The notes: generated by a model not told the origin, from the sequence alone. Counted from the first letter of the stretch, positions 34,951-43,699 are shown. The stretch: DNA of 50,103 bases from an uncultured Collinsella sp. (GCA_900759045.1 CAAETU010000001.1:1-50103); one strand, 5' to 3'. Numbers and translations: made by a program.

Positions 34951-35610
34951 ATGAGTCTCTCCGAGCTCTGGTCGCTCTATGGCCAGAACTATATCGACGC
35001 GCTGCTAGCAACCTGGGGCATGACGCTTGAGTCGTTTGCCATCGCCATGGTGCTGGCCGTCGCCGTCACCGTGATGCGCGTGTCGCCGCTCAAGCCGCTG
35101 CGTGTCTTTGGCGACCTGTATGTCCAGGTCTTCCGTAACATCCCCGGCATCGCGCTGCTCATCATCGTCGTCTACGCACTGCCGCCGCTCAAGGTTGTTC
35201 TGCCCTACCGTACCTGCGTTATCGTCGCCACGGTTCTTTTGGGCTCGGCCTTTGGCTCCGAGAACTTTATGAGCGGCATCAACACCGTCGGCGTCGGCCA
35301 GGTGGAAGCCGCCCGCTCGCTGGGCATGAGCTTCAGCCGTATCCTCGCCAAGATCGTGATTCCGCAGGCGCTGCGCTCGAGCGTGTTGCCCATGACCAAC
35401 CTCTTTATCGCCGTCATGCTCACCACCGCGCTCGGCAGTCAGGTGCCACTTAAACCGCAGGAGCTCACCGGCGTGGTGAGCTACATCAACACGCGCTCGC
35501 TCGGCGGCGTCGCCGCGTTCTTTATCTCGGCGCTCGGCTACCTGGGCACTGCCTTTGTGGTGAGCCACATTGGCAACTACATTGATAAGAAGGTGAGGAT
35601 CCTCCGATGA
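34951..35610 (+). CDS. Amino-acid ABC transporter permease 1 (GluC-like)
   Basis: A 219-residue inner-membrane permease with about five helices. The EAA loop reads EAARSLGMSFSRILAKIVIPQALR, the contact site for the ATPase. It pairs with the next permease to form the channel. GGGAGG lies 5 bases before the ATG. Its TGA stop overlaps the next ATG (ATGA), indicating coupled translation. Confidence 0.9.
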   Translation: MSLSELWSLYGQNYIDALLATWGMTLESFAIAMVLAVAVTVMRVSPLKPLRVFGDLYVQVFRNIPGIALLIIVVYALPPLKVVLPYRTCVIVATVLLGSAFGSENFMSGINTVGVGQVEAARSLGMSFSRILAKIVIPQALRSSVLPMTNLFIAVMLTTALGSQVPLKPQELTGVVSYINTRSLGGVAAFFISALGYLGTAFVVSHIGNYIDKKVRILR

Positions 35611-36440
35611 GCAAGCATTCCACCTCCGCGCTCACCATGCGCGATGCGCTCTACGAGGCTCCCGGCCCCAAGATGCGCGCCAAGATTCGCATCGGCACCG
35701 CCATCTCGCTTGTTGCTGTCGCCGCGCTCGCCATCCTGGTACTGCAGCGCTTCTATGTGACCGGCCAGCTTTCGGTCCACTATTGGTATTTCTTTACGCA
35801 CCTCACCACCTGGAAGTTCCTGCTTGCCGGCTTTGAGGGCACTGTTAAAGTCGCACTCACCGCTGGCGCCATCGCACTGGTGCTGGGCTTAGCCCTTATG
35901 CTCGGCCGCACCAGCGACATTAAGCCGCTCCAACTGGTTTGCCGCGTGCTCACCGATTTCTTCCGCGGCGTACCGAGCCTGCTGTTCATCTACTTCTTCT
36001 TTTTGGTGCTGCCCCAGTACAAGATCGCGCTGCCATCTTTTTGGATGCTCACGCTTCCCGTCGCGCTCGCCGCAGCTGGCGTACTCGCCGAGATCTTTCG
36101 CGCTGGCGTCAACGCCGTGCCGCGCGGCCAGGTCGAAGCCGCCCAGGCACTCGGCCTCTCCAAAGCTAAAATCACCTTTAAAATCGTGTTGCCGCAGGCT
36201 ATTCGGTTTATCATTCCGTCGTTGATTTCGCAGCTTGTGGTCGTAGTCAAAGACACCACCGTCGCCTACGTGGTGAGCTACCCCGACCTCATGCAAAACG
36301 CCCGCGTGCTCATTACCAACTACGACGCCCTCGTGTCGGTCTACCTGGTTATCGCGGTCATCTACATCCTCATCAACGTCGCGATCAACAAGGCCGCTGT
36401 CTACGTTTCGCACAAGACCGGCGCGACCATCATCCGCTAA
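35607..36440 (+). CDS. Amino-acid ABC transporter permease 2 (GluD-like)
   Basis: A 277-residue permease with an N-terminal cytoplasmic segment of about 35 residues, six or so hydrophobic helices and an EAA loop (EAAQALGLSKAKITFKIVLPQ). It starts within the stop of permease 1 (4-base overlap), so the two should be made in equal amounts. Confidence 0.9.
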   Translation: MSKHSTSALTMRDALYEAPGPKMRAKIRIGTAISLVAVAALAILVLQRFYVTGQLSVHYWYFFTHLTTWKFLLAGFEGTVKVALTAGAIALVLGLALMLGRTSDIKPLQLVCRVLTDFFRGVPSLLFIYFFFLVLPQYKIALPSFWMLTLPVALAAAGVLAEIFRAGVNAVPRGQVEAAQALGLSKAKITFKIVLPQAIRFIIPSLISQLVVVVKDTTVAYVVSYPDLMQNARVLITNYDALVSVYLVIAVIYILINVAINKAAVYVSHKTGATIIR

Positions 36441-36476
36441 CGCTTTACCATTTCGAGTCATAAGGAGCCGAGCACC

Positions 36477-37241
36477 ATGGCACAGAGCACCTCTTCCACC
36501 GGCAATCAGCCGCTGATCGAGCTCAGACACGTCGATAAGCACTACGGAGATCTGCACGTCCTCAACGACATCAATCTCTCAGTCGACCGCGGCGAGGTCG
36601 TCGTTGTGATCGGTCCTTCGGGCTCGGGCAAGTCGACCATGTGCCGCACCATCAACCGCCTGGAAACCATCGACTCGGGCGAGATCCTCATCGAGGGCGA
36701 GCCCCTACCGCAGGAAGGCAAGGATCTTGCCCGCATGCGTGCCGAGTTGGGCATGGTATTTCAGCAGTTCAACCTGTTTGCACATATGACCGTACTGCAG
36801 AACGTCATGCTGGGACCGGTCGATGTGCTGGGCGTCTCCAAGGAGGAAGCTCGTGAGCGCGCCATGGACCTGCTGGGCCGCGTGGGCGTTGCCGAGCAGG
36901 CCGATAAGGTGCCCGCACAGCTCTCGGGCGGCCAGCAGCAGCGCGTAGCCATCGCCCGCTCGCTTGCCATGCAACCCAAGGCCATGCTTTTTGACGAGCC
37001 CACGAGCGCCCTTGACCCCGAAATGATCAACGAGGTGCTCGAGGTCATGGTCCGTCTGGCTCAGCAGGGCATGACGATGATCGTCATCACGCACGAGATG
37101 AACTTCGCCCGCCGCGTTGCCGATCGCGTCGTGTTTATGGCCGACGGCCAGATCGTGGAAACCGGCACGCCCGACGAGTTCTTCGACCACCCCCAGACCA
37201 AGCGCGCCCAGGACTTCCTCAACTCCATTAAGGGCCACTAA
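36477..37241 (+). CDS. Amino-acid ABC transporter ATP-binding protein (GluA-like)
   Basis: A 254-residue ATPase of the polar amino-acid uptake class. Walker A GPSGSGKST (about 44-52), Q-loop MVFQQFNLF, signature LSGGQQQRVAIARSL, Walker B AMLFDEPTSALD and the switch histidine in VITHEM are all intact. AGGAG lies 9 bases before the ATG. It completes the importer with the two permeases and the binding lipoprotein. Confidence 0.95.
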   Translation: MAQSTSSTGNQPLIELRHVDKHYGDLHVLNDINLSVDRGEVVVVIGPSGSGKSTMCRTINRLETIDSGEILIEGEPLPQEGKDLARMRAELGMVFQQFNLFAHMTVLQNVMLGPVDVLGVSKEEARERAMDLLGRVGVAEQADKVPAQLSGGQQQRVAIARSLAMQPKAMLFDEPTSALDPEMINEVLEVMVRLAQQGMTMIVITHEMNFARRVADRVVFMADGQIVETGTPDEFFDHPQTKRAQDFLNSIKGH

Positions 37242-37328
37242 CCCAATTGTCACGCGGGCAAATTCATCACCAGCGTTTGTCCTGCGCCGCCCCTGTGCCA
37301 TGTCCACCCGGATTCGAAAGCCGCACCC

Positions 37329-38138
37329 ATGATCGGAACCCGCACCTCATCGTCCTACACTCCGCACGTCGACGTCGATCCCGCTGACCGCCCGCTTATC
37401 CTGGTAGCACCACGCTGGGAAGAAGCGAAGCCCTTTTTGAGCGAGACACTCTCCCCCAACGAGGAGATTGCGAGCGTATTTGTCGACGCCATTCTTGCCG
37501 CCGGCGGTCTGCCGCTGCAGATGTCCATTACCGAAGACGTCGATGTTATCCGTCATTACGTGGAAATCGCTGACGGTATCGCTATTCCCGGCGGCCCGGA
37601 CGTCAACCCCAAACGCTGGGGCGACGAGCGTCCTTACGACCCCACGCTGTGCTGCGAGATGCGCGACCGTTTTGAGTTTAAGCTGGTTAACGAGGTGCTT
37701 CGCGCCAAGAAGCCGCTCTTTACCACCTGCCGAGGCACGCAGCTGCTCAATGTCGCCACCGGCGGCACCCTGTGCATGGACGTGCCGAGCCTGGGTGCGC
37801 GCGAGGGCCGCACGCAGTGGCGCCATACCCACGTGCTCAACGATCCCGTGCACCCCGTCGAGGTCGTGCCGGGCTCGCTGCTGGACCGCGCGGTTGGCGG
37901 GCACAGGCTGATCCAGACCAACTCGGCACATCACTGCTGCGTCGACCGTCTGGGTAAAAGCACGCGCTTGGTCGCCAAGGCAACCGACGGCGTTCCCGAG
38001 TGCATCGAGGTCGAAGGCCAGCCATTCTGCCTGGGCGTGCAATGGCATCCTGAGTACACGTGGAAGACGCTCGAGACCGACTTTAACCTGTGGAAGTCGT
38101 TTGTCGAGGCGGCGGCAAAGGTTAAGCAGGCCCGCTAG
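37329..38138 (+). CDS. Gamma-glutamyl-gamma-aminobutyrate hydrolase family (class C26) amidase
   Basis: A 269-residue glutamine-amidotransferase-like hydrolase, PuuD-type. The nucleophile motif is TTCRGTQLLNV and the histidine/glutamate motif is GVQWHPEYT. Such enzymes cleave gamma-glutamyl bonds. Its position 87 bases after a glutamate-type importer ATPase, followed by a terminator, suggests it belongs to that operon and frees glutamate from an imported gamma-glutamyl compound. The link is inferred from context. The ribosome site is weak (GAAAG). Confidence 0.88.
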   Translation: MIGTRTSSSYTPHVDVDPADRPLILVAPRWEEAKPFLSETLSPNEEIASVFVDAILAAGGLPLQMSITEDVDVIRHYVEIADGIAIPGGPDVNPKRWGDERPYDPTLCCEMRDRFEFKLVNEVLRAKKPLFTTCRGTQLLNVATGGTLCMDVPSLGAREGRTQWRHTHVLNDPVHPVEVVPGSLLDRAVGGHRLIQTNSAHHCCVDRLGKSTRLVAKATDGVPECIEVEGQPFCLGVQWHPEYTWKTLETDFNLWKSFVEAAAKVKQAR

Positions 38139-38157
38139 CTCGCGAACTGCACAACAT

Positions 38158-38202
38158 AAAAGGGCTCCCCGCCGGCCACATGGTCCGACGGGGAGCCCTT
38201 TT
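38158..38202. terminator. Strong bidirectional terminator after the ABC/C26 operon
   Basis: A perfect 14-bp stem, AAAAGGGCTCCCCG (38158-38171) with 38189-38202. The A-run and T-run on the two sides let it work for the operon on the plus strand and for the Hpt gene (ends 38244) on the minus strand. Confidence 0.9.
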
Positions 38203-38243
38203 ACCTATATGTGGCCGGCACACAGCCCAAGGCTCGCAAGCTC

Positions 38244-38600
38244 TTATTCGGCCGCCTCGCGCAGGGCCGACATCGTAGCCGCATATTGCCGCTGCAACGC
38301 ATGCATTCCCTCGCGAGCGCCGTCAACGGCATCGGCGCCGCGCAGCGCCTCGGTCACCACGACCGCCGGCTCATACAGATTATCGAATCCCAGGTTCTGG
38401 CTCACGCCCTTGAGCGTGTGCGCTGCCATAAACGCACCTTCGGCGTCTCCCGCCGCCATGGCGGCCTCCAGCTTGTCCATGCTCTCGTCATCCAAAAACT
38501 TGAGGGCAAAGCGGGCGAGCATTTCCTCGCCCATCAGCCGAGCGCACGCGTCATCATAATTGGCGCCGATCTTCTCATACGCCTCACGCATGGAAATCAT
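38244..38600 (-). CDS. Hpt (histidine phosphotransfer) domain protein
   Basis: A 118-residue single Hpt domain, a four-helix bundle. The phospho-accepting histidine is His61 in the HTLKGVSQNLGF motif. Hpt proteins relay phosphate between sensor kinases and receiver domains. The neighbour 24 bases upstream carries a receiver domain, so the pair is a probable relay; no sensor kinase lies nearby. AGGAG is 10 bases before the ATG; a second ATG (MREAYEK) lies three codons later. Confidence 0.9.
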   Translation of the reverse strand: MISMREAYEKIGANYDDACARLMGEEMLARFALKFLDDESMDKLEAAMAAGDAEGAFMAAHTLKGVSQNLGFDNLYEPAVVVTEALRGADAVDGAREGMHALQRQYAATMSALREAAE

Positions 38601-38624
38601 GGATTAAAAACTCCTTTGGTCAAA

Positions 38625-40505
38625 CTAAATCGTGGGAAACGCGACGACGTCAGCGGGGCGTGCCAACGTCTCGGCAATTTGGTCTTGCACCTCGAGCAGG
38701 CAATCGAGCAGCAGAGGGTTAAAGGTGCCGCACTTACCGTCCAGGATCATCTGGATTGCCTCCTTGTGCGGGATAGCGTCCTTGTACACGCGCACGCTCG
38801 TCAGCGCATCGTACACGTCGGCCACCGAAACCACCTGTGCGGCAATGGGAATTTCGTCGCCCTTAAGGCCATCGGGATAACCCTTGCCGTCCCAGCGCTC
38901 GTGATGCCAACGCGCAATCTGGTACGCATATTCCATAAGCGCATTGCCGGCGTGATGGCTACCCAGCTCAAGCAGCATGTCGGCGCCGATCGTGGTATGC
39001 GTCTTCATAATCTCGAACTCCTCGGGCGTAAGGCGTCCAGGCTTGTTGAGAATCGCATCGTCAATCGACATCTTGCCGATATCGTGCAGCGCCGAAGCCA
39101 GGGCGATCGTGGAGCGTTCCTCATTGTCGAGGGAGATCGTGTCGCTACGCCGGACCAGACAGCCAAGCAGCAGCTCGGTCAGCTTTTCGATGTTCGTAAC
39201 GTGCCTGCCGCTCTCGCCGTTGCGAAGCTCCATGACGCCGGCCATGATGTCGATGAGCATGCGACTGTTCTTGACGCGCTCGTTGTACTGCTGGGACAGC
39301 AGGTTCGCCAGGCGGCGCTGTTTGGCGTATAGGCGGATGGTGTTGCTTACACGGCGGCGCACGACACGGGAGTCAAACGGGCGGTTGATATAGTCCGAGG
39401 CGTCCAGCTCGTACGCGCGCAGAACCACATCGTCGGAATCTTCGCTCGAGATCATGATGACAGGCAGATTGTCAGTAGCCGATCGGTGCGATAGATCGGC
39501 CAGCACCTCAAAGCCGCTCATGCCCGGCATGACAATGTCCAGCAGCACGAGCGACAACTCATCGCCATAGCGGTCGACCATGTCGCGCGCCGTACGACCG
39601 TTATCGGCCTCGAGGATGCAATACTCGTCCTTGAGCATCTCGTTGAGAATGGCTCGGTTCATCTCGGAGTCATCGACAATAAGCACCAAAGGCTTTTCGC
39701 TTTGGAAGGCCTCGATGGAATCGGCATCGGTCACGACCGTACCGGCTTTTGCCTTAGCGCGGCTCAGTAACTGGGCAGCACGGCCAACGCCCTCATCGAC
39801 CGTCTCGCCATGAATGCGAACGCCACCAACACACGCCGTCAAGCTCACGTACTCATGGCCCGGAATAATCGTGGAATGAACGGCTTCGGATACCTGATGC
39901 AGGCGACGGGCGAAGTCATCGGAGGGAATATTGGGCATGACGACCACAAACTTGTCGCAGCCATAGCGCACAAGCTCGTCAGTCGAACGGATTCCGCTGC
40001 GTATGGCTGTCGCCACAGCACCGAGTGCAAGGTCGCCGGCATGATGGCCGCATGTATCGTTGAAGACCCTAAAATCATCAAGGTCGATCATCGCCACGCC
40101 GGCCTTCATGCGGGCGCTACGGAGCTTTTCCTCGTAATATCGGCGATTGCGCACGCCCGTCAGCACGTCGGTGTAGACAAGGTCCTCTTCTGTGGCCTCT
40201 TGCTCATCAATCGGACGCACCATCAGCAAGACGTGAGGCTCACCCTCGACCTTTAGAGGGCGCAGACGGGCGCGGTACTCAACACCATCGTTGAGCAGTT
40301 GCTCCGACACCTCACCCGAATCTGCCAAGGCCTCAAGACTCGACTGACGCAGACAAGGGCAGCGATCGCCGGCGAGCAAGCAGTTAGGCTCGCTCTTAAT
40401 CTGGTCGGCCGACAGCAAACGCACCACGGGGTAGGTCTGCGCGACGCGGGCGACCTCGGCGGCAGCCTCCTCGTCGGTTAGATTGGCCTCGTGATTATTG
40501 AGCAT
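38625..40505 (-). CDS. GGDEF-like / receiver / HD-GYP signalling protein
   Basis: A 626-residue protein. Residues 1-105: poorly defined N-terminal region with RCPC. 107-262: GGDEF fold with the active motif degenerate (YGCDKF at 181-186), so cyclase activity is doubtful. 271-390: receiver domain, phospho-Asp323 in LVLLDIVMPG. About 400-610: HD-GYP domain with HDIGK and HHERWDGKGYPDGLKG intact, predicted to hydrolyse c-di-GMP. The order GGDEF-REC-HD-GYP is unusual. AAAGGG lies 6 bases before the ATG. The Hpt gene follows by 24 bases. A TGTTAC/GTAACA dyad sits 46 bases upstream. Confidence 0.9.
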   Translation of the reverse strand: MLNNHEANLTDEEAAAEVARVAQTYPVVRLLSADQIKSEPNCLLAGDRCPCLRQSSLEALADSGEVSEQLLNDGVEYRARLRPLKVEGEPHVLLMVRPIDEQEATEEDLVYTDVLTGVRNRRYYEEKLRSARMKAGVAMIDLDDFRVFNDTCGHHAGDLALGAVATAIRSGIRSTDELVRYGCDKFVVVMPNIPSDDFARRLHQVSEAVHSTIIPGHEYVSLTACVGGVRIHGETVDEGVGRAAQLLSRAKAKAGTVVTDADSIEAFQSEKPLVLIVDDSEMNRAILNEMLKDEYCILEADNGRTARDMVDRYGDELSLVLLDIVMPGMSGFEVLADLSHRSATDNLPVIMISSEDSDDVVLRAYELDASDYINRPFDSRVVRRRVSNTIRLYAKQRRLANLLSQQYNERVKNSRMLIDIMAGVMELRNGESGRHVTNIEKLTELLLGCLVRRSDTISLDNEERSTIALASALHDIGKMSIDDAILNKPGRLTPEEFEIMKTHTTIGADMLLELGSHHAGNALMEYAYQIARWHHERWDGKGYPDGLKGDEIPIAAQVVSVADVYDALTSVRVYKDAIPHKEAIQMILDGKCGTFNPLLLDCLLEVQDQIAETLARPADVVAFPTI

Positions 40506-40550
40506 ATGGGGCCCTTTCGATAGTTTCGCATGGTAGCGGTGGGTTCCAAA

Positions 40551-40566
40551 TGTTACAAGGGTAACA
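40551..40566. promoter_or_regulatory. Operator-like dyad upstream of the signalling gene
   Basis: TGTTAC-AAGG-GTAACA is a perfect 16-base dyad 46 bases before the start at 40505. Its half-site TGTTAC also occurs in every unit of the array at 32111-32330. The regulator is unknown. Confidence 0.4.
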
Positions 40567-40716
40567 CCTTGCCGATGCAGGTAAGCACGTGAATGCTGTT
40601 ACATTTTTATGAGTTGGCAGACGGTGCAATTGAAGCCGCAGACGTGAGGTTTTGAGCACATTTGTTAACACTGCCGAAACGCTTGCGGGTGAAGGCTGTT
40701 TTGATTTTTACGGCTG

Positions 40717-41514
40717 CTAGAGCTCCAGGATGCCACGGACAGTCTGGGCAGCCGCTGCCGGGCGATCGCGCAGGCCGTTGTGCGCGCCGGGAACCATTAC
40801 GAGCGGACAGTCCAAAAGCTCAGCCGCCATCCTCGTTCCCGCCTCGCGGGGCGTACCAATCGAGAGCTCGCCCAAAAGCACGGCGGCCACCGTTTTCGAC
40901 GCGCGAACGCTGTCCCAATCGGGAACGCAGGTCATAGTAATCCCGTATTCGTTCGCCATGAAACTGCGGCCGTTGCGCAGGGCATGCTTGGCTTCTGCCT
41001 CGGTTAACTTGGGGGCCTCAGGGTCCGAATCGCCGATGGCGCCCAGGAAGGCCCGTAATGCCCTGGAGACCTTTCCCGCGGCGATCATCTCGAGCAAAAC
41101 CGGAGCCGCGCCCAGGCCGGCGCCCTCATCCGTCACGGCGGGTTCATGCAGAATCGCACGCGAGATTATGGCGGGGTTTGCACGGAGAAGCTCCAGGGCC
41201 ACCAACGTACCGGCACTGTGCGCGAGCACGTTTGCCGGAGCGCCAATATGCTCGATAACAGCCTGCAGGTCGGCGGCCTGGGCGGCGAGGTCGTAGCGTC
41301 CGTCTGCAGCGTCGCCACTCTCGCCGCAACTACGGCGGTCGTAGGCAATGACGCGACAGTCACGGGCGAGCTCGCGGGCGATGGCGTCAAAAAAGACGCC
41401 GTCGACGCACGCACCGTGCACGCATACCAAGGCGGGTGCATCGGACGATGCAACCGGGCCGGCATACTCGCGGCAGGCAATCGTGGTGCCCGCATTCTCG
41501 ACCGTAAAATCCAT
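40717..41514 (-). CDS. Alpha/beta hydrolase
   Basis: A 265-residue alpha/beta hydrolase. The oxyanion region is VCVHGACVDG (about 30-39), the nucleophile serine is in AHSAGT (about 98-103) and the catalytic histidine is in PGAHNG near the C-terminus. The substrate is unknown; the family includes esterases, haloperoxidases and epoxide hydrolases. The ribosome site (a G-run) is weak. A nested dyad lies 23 bases upstream of the start, so it may be regulated there. Confidence 0.88.
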   Translation of the reverse strand: MDFTVENAGTTIACREYAGPVASSDAPALVCVHGACVDGVFFDAIARELARDCRVIAYDRRSCGESGDAADGRYDLAAQAADLQAVIEHIGAPANVLAHSAGTLVALELLRANPAIISRAILHEPAVTDEGAGLGAAPVLLEMIAAGKVSRALRAFLGAIGDSDPEAPKLTEAEAKHALRNGRSFMANEYGITMTCVPDWDSVRASKTVAAVLLGELSIGTPREAGTRMAAELLDCPLVMVPGAHNGLRDRPAAAAQTVRGILEL

Positions 41515-41536
41515 GTTGTGCCCCCATCATCAACGC

Positions 41537-41568
41537 CCATCCAGTTGTACATCGGTACGGTTGGATGG
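41537..41568. promoter_or_regulatory. Nested dyad upstream of the alpha/beta hydrolase
   Basis: CCATCCA (41537-41543) pairs with TGGATGG (41562-41568), and inside them GTAC pairs with GTAC around ATCG. This two-layer symmetry lies 23 bases before the start at 41514 and could bind a dimeric regulator or fold in the leader. Confidence 0.35.
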
Positions 41569-41739
41569 ACCCGCATTTCCTTACGCCTTGTTAACAGATT
41601 AACTGTACCCGACCCGATACCTTTCATGACGCGGCATCGAAGGCAGAGTTAAAAAACGAAACCCGCAAAGCACAAGCCCGGACCATACGTTGGAGCCGAT
41701 GCTATGCTTAAGGTTAATTGTCTTGAGGAGCATATGCCT

Positions 41740-42516
41740 ATGTCTACGTTTTTGAATGCCAGCCCCATCTTTGGGCCCGTTCGCAGCCGTCGCCTTGGTC
41801 TCTCGCTCGGCGTCAACATGATGCCGGCCAGCGGCAAAATCTGCACGTTCGACTGCATCTACTGCGAGAACGGTCTCAACGCCGAGCGCCCCTGCCACGA
41901 GCCGTACAACACAGCTGCCGTGGTACTCGACGCGCTCGAGGCAAAGCTGCGCGAGATGGCAGCCGAGGGCGAGCTCCCCGATGTGATCACCTTCGCAGGC
42001 AACGGCGAGCCCACCGCCGCACCGGAGTTTCCGCAGGCCATCGCCGGCGCTGTCGCGCTGCGCGACGAGCTTGCCCCAAACTCCAAGATCGCCGTGCTCT
42101 CCAACGGCACGCGCGCCGACCGCCCCGAGGTGCACGACGCGCTCATGATGGTCGACGACAACATTCTTAAGCTCGATACCGTCGATCCGGCGTTTATCCA
42201 GCTGCTCGATCAACCCGTTGGCCCCTACGATGTAGAGCACCAGATCGAGACGTTCGCGAGCTTTAACGGTCACGTTATTATCCAGACGATCTTTTTGACC
42301 GGTGAGTATCAGGGCAAGCCCATCGACAACACCGGCGAGGAGTACGTTGCCCCCTGGCTCGCGGCGCTTGAGCGCATTCGTCCACAAGAAGCAACCATTT
42401 ACACGGTGGCGCGCGAGACACCGATCGCTGGCCTTGCCAAAGCGGCGCCTGAGGTGCTCGACGCCATTGCCGCGCGCGTCCAAGCCCTCGGCATCCCCTG
42501 CCAGGTGAGCTACTAG
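41740..42516 (+). CDS. Radical SAM protein (COG0731-like)
   Basis: A 258-residue radical SAM enzyme. The cluster motif CTFDCIYC (Cx3Cx2C) lies near residue 40 in the context GPVRSRRLGLSLGVNMMPASG, as in COG0731-type proteins, and FAGNGEPTA is the SAM-binding glycine motif. The reaction is unknown. The ATG at 41740 has GAGGAG 9 bases upstream; an ATG two codons earlier lies too close to it. It is monocistronic, just before an inverted repeat. Confidence 0.87.
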   Translation: MSTFLNASPIFGPVRSRRLGLSLGVNMMPASGKICTFDCIYCENGLNAERPCHEPYNTAAVVLDALEAKLREMAAEGELPDVITFAGNGEPTAAPEFPQAIAGAVALRDELAPNSKIAVLSNGTRADRPEVHDALMMVDDNILKLDTVDPAFIQLLDQPVGPYDVEHQIETFASFNGHVIIQTIFLTGEYQGKPIDNTGEEYVAPWLAALERIRPQEATIYTVARETPIAGLAKAAPEVLDAIAARVQALGIPCQVSY

Positions 42517-42557
42517 CAAAACCACGCAGCAGCTAGTGCCCGCCATCCCGCTCCATC

Positions 42558-42624
42558 AGTTGCGGTGATATAGTTCCTATTTATGCTGTTAAACCGCTTA
42601 AATCGGAACTATATCACCGCAACT
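42558..42624. repeat. Perfect 20-bp inverted repeat upstream of map
   Basis: The arm at 42558-42577 (AGTTGCGGTGATATAGTTCC) is the exact complement of 42605-42624, with a 27-base loop. It occupies the gap between the radical SAM gene and the aminopeptidase. An 18/20 copy of the right arm occurs alone at 100-119 next to the insertion-sequence end. A short TTTT follows the right arm, so it could also terminate. Confidence 0.8.
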
Positions 42625-42676
42625 TTTATAGACGCGTGGGTGGGCTATACTAGCTGCGGATGAAAGGAAGTTAGCC

Positions 42677-43564
42677 ATGTTTGACAAAGGACCCGTGCCC
42701 GGCCGCAACGACGCTTGCTGGTGCGGCAGCGGCAAAAAATATAAGAAATGCCATAGCACCTTTGATGAGCGCCTCGAGCGCTTGTGGGAAGAGGGCTGGG
42801 AGGTTCTGCCCCGCACGCTCTACAAGACGCCCGCCGATATCGAGGGCATCAAGCGCTCGGCCGCCATCAACGTGGGCGTGCTCGACTACGTAGGTGAGCA
42901 CATCGCCGCGGGCATGACCACCAACCAGATCGACCAGATGATCTACGACTACACCGTCGAGCACGGCGGCACGCCGGCAGACCTCAACTACGAGGGCTAC
43001 CCCAAGAGCGTATGCACCTCGATCAATGACGTCGTCTGTCACGGCATCCCCTGCGATACGGACGTGCTGCACGAGGGCGACATCATCAACGTCGACTGCT
43101 CCACGATTCTTGACGGCTACTTTAGCGACTCGAGCCGCATGTTCTGCATCGGCGAGGTCTCTGCCGAGCGCCAGCGCCTGGTCGACGTCACCCGCGCCAG
43201 CGTGGAGGCGGGCCTGGCGGCCGTCAAGCCATGGCTGCCGCTGTCCGTTATGGCCGAGGCCGTGCAAAAGACGGTCGAGGACGCCGGCTTTAGCGTGGTG
43301 CGCGAGTACGGCGGACACGGCATCGGTAAGGAGTTCCATGAGGACCCGTTTGTGGGCTTTACCACCGAGGCGCCCGATGTGGACACCATCATGGCTCCGG
43401 GCATGGTCTTTACCATCGAGCCCATGGTCAACGCCGGGGCGCCCGACATTAAAATTAGTAAGGGCGACGGTTGGTGCGTGCGCACCAAGGACGGCAGCGA
43501 TTCGGCCCAATGCGAGGTACAGCTCGTAGTGACCGAGGACGGCTACGAACTGCTGAGCTGGTAG
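42677..43564 (+). CDS. map: Type I methionine aminopeptidase with an N-terminal SEC-C motif
   Basis: This 295-residue enzyme removes the initiator methionine from nascent proteins. The N-terminal SEC-C zinc motif (CWCGSGKKYKKCH) probably helps docking to the ribosome or to SecA. The pita-bread domain shows the metal-site segments NVDCSTILDGYFSDSSRMF, GGHGIGKEFHEDP and FTIEPMV. The last conserved Glu region reads QCEVQLVVTEDG, slightly unusual. GGAAG lies 6 bases before the ATG. A very strong terminator follows. Confidence 0.93.
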   Translation: MFDKGPVPGRNDACWCGSGKKYKKCHSTFDERLERLWEEGWEVLPRTLYKTPADIEGIKRSAAINVGVLDYVGEHIAAGMTTNQIDQMIYDYTVEHGGTPADLNYEGYPKSVCTSINDVVCHGIPCDTDVLHEGDIINVDCSTILDGYFSDSSRMFCIGEVSAERQRLVDVTRASVEAGLAAVKPWLPLSVMAEAVQKTVEDAGFSVVREYGGHGIGKEFHEDPFVGFTTEAPDVDTIMAPGMVFTIEPMVNAGAPDIKISKGDGWCVRTKDGSDSAQCEVQLVVTEDGYELLSW

Positions 43565-43573
43565 CCGCAAATG

Positions 43574-43626
43574 CGCCGGGCTTCGCGATGGATATGTTAA
43601 CCATCGCGAAGCCCGGCGTTTTATTT
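43574..43626 (+). terminator. Strong intrinsic terminator of the map gene
   Basis: A perfect 18-bp stem (43574-43591 with 43601-43618), 9-base loop and TTTTATTT tail, 10 bases after the stop. Confidence 0.95.
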
Positions 43627-43627
43627 G

Positions 43628-43679
43628 AACGTTTTGCCTGATACAACCTGCCAAAATAAACCTGTCCCTTTTTGGCAGG
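43628..43679 (+). repeat. CCTGTCCC-core hairpin repeat, copy E
   Basis: Perfect 10-bp arms CCTGCCAAAA (43647-43656) and TTTTGGCAGG (43670-43679) enclose core AAACCTGTCCC. The left flank is slightly changed (GATACAAC for GATAAAAC). It lies between the map terminator and the next start at 43700. Confidence 0.8.
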
Positions 43680-43699
43680 TCGAGCGGAGAGGACTGCTT

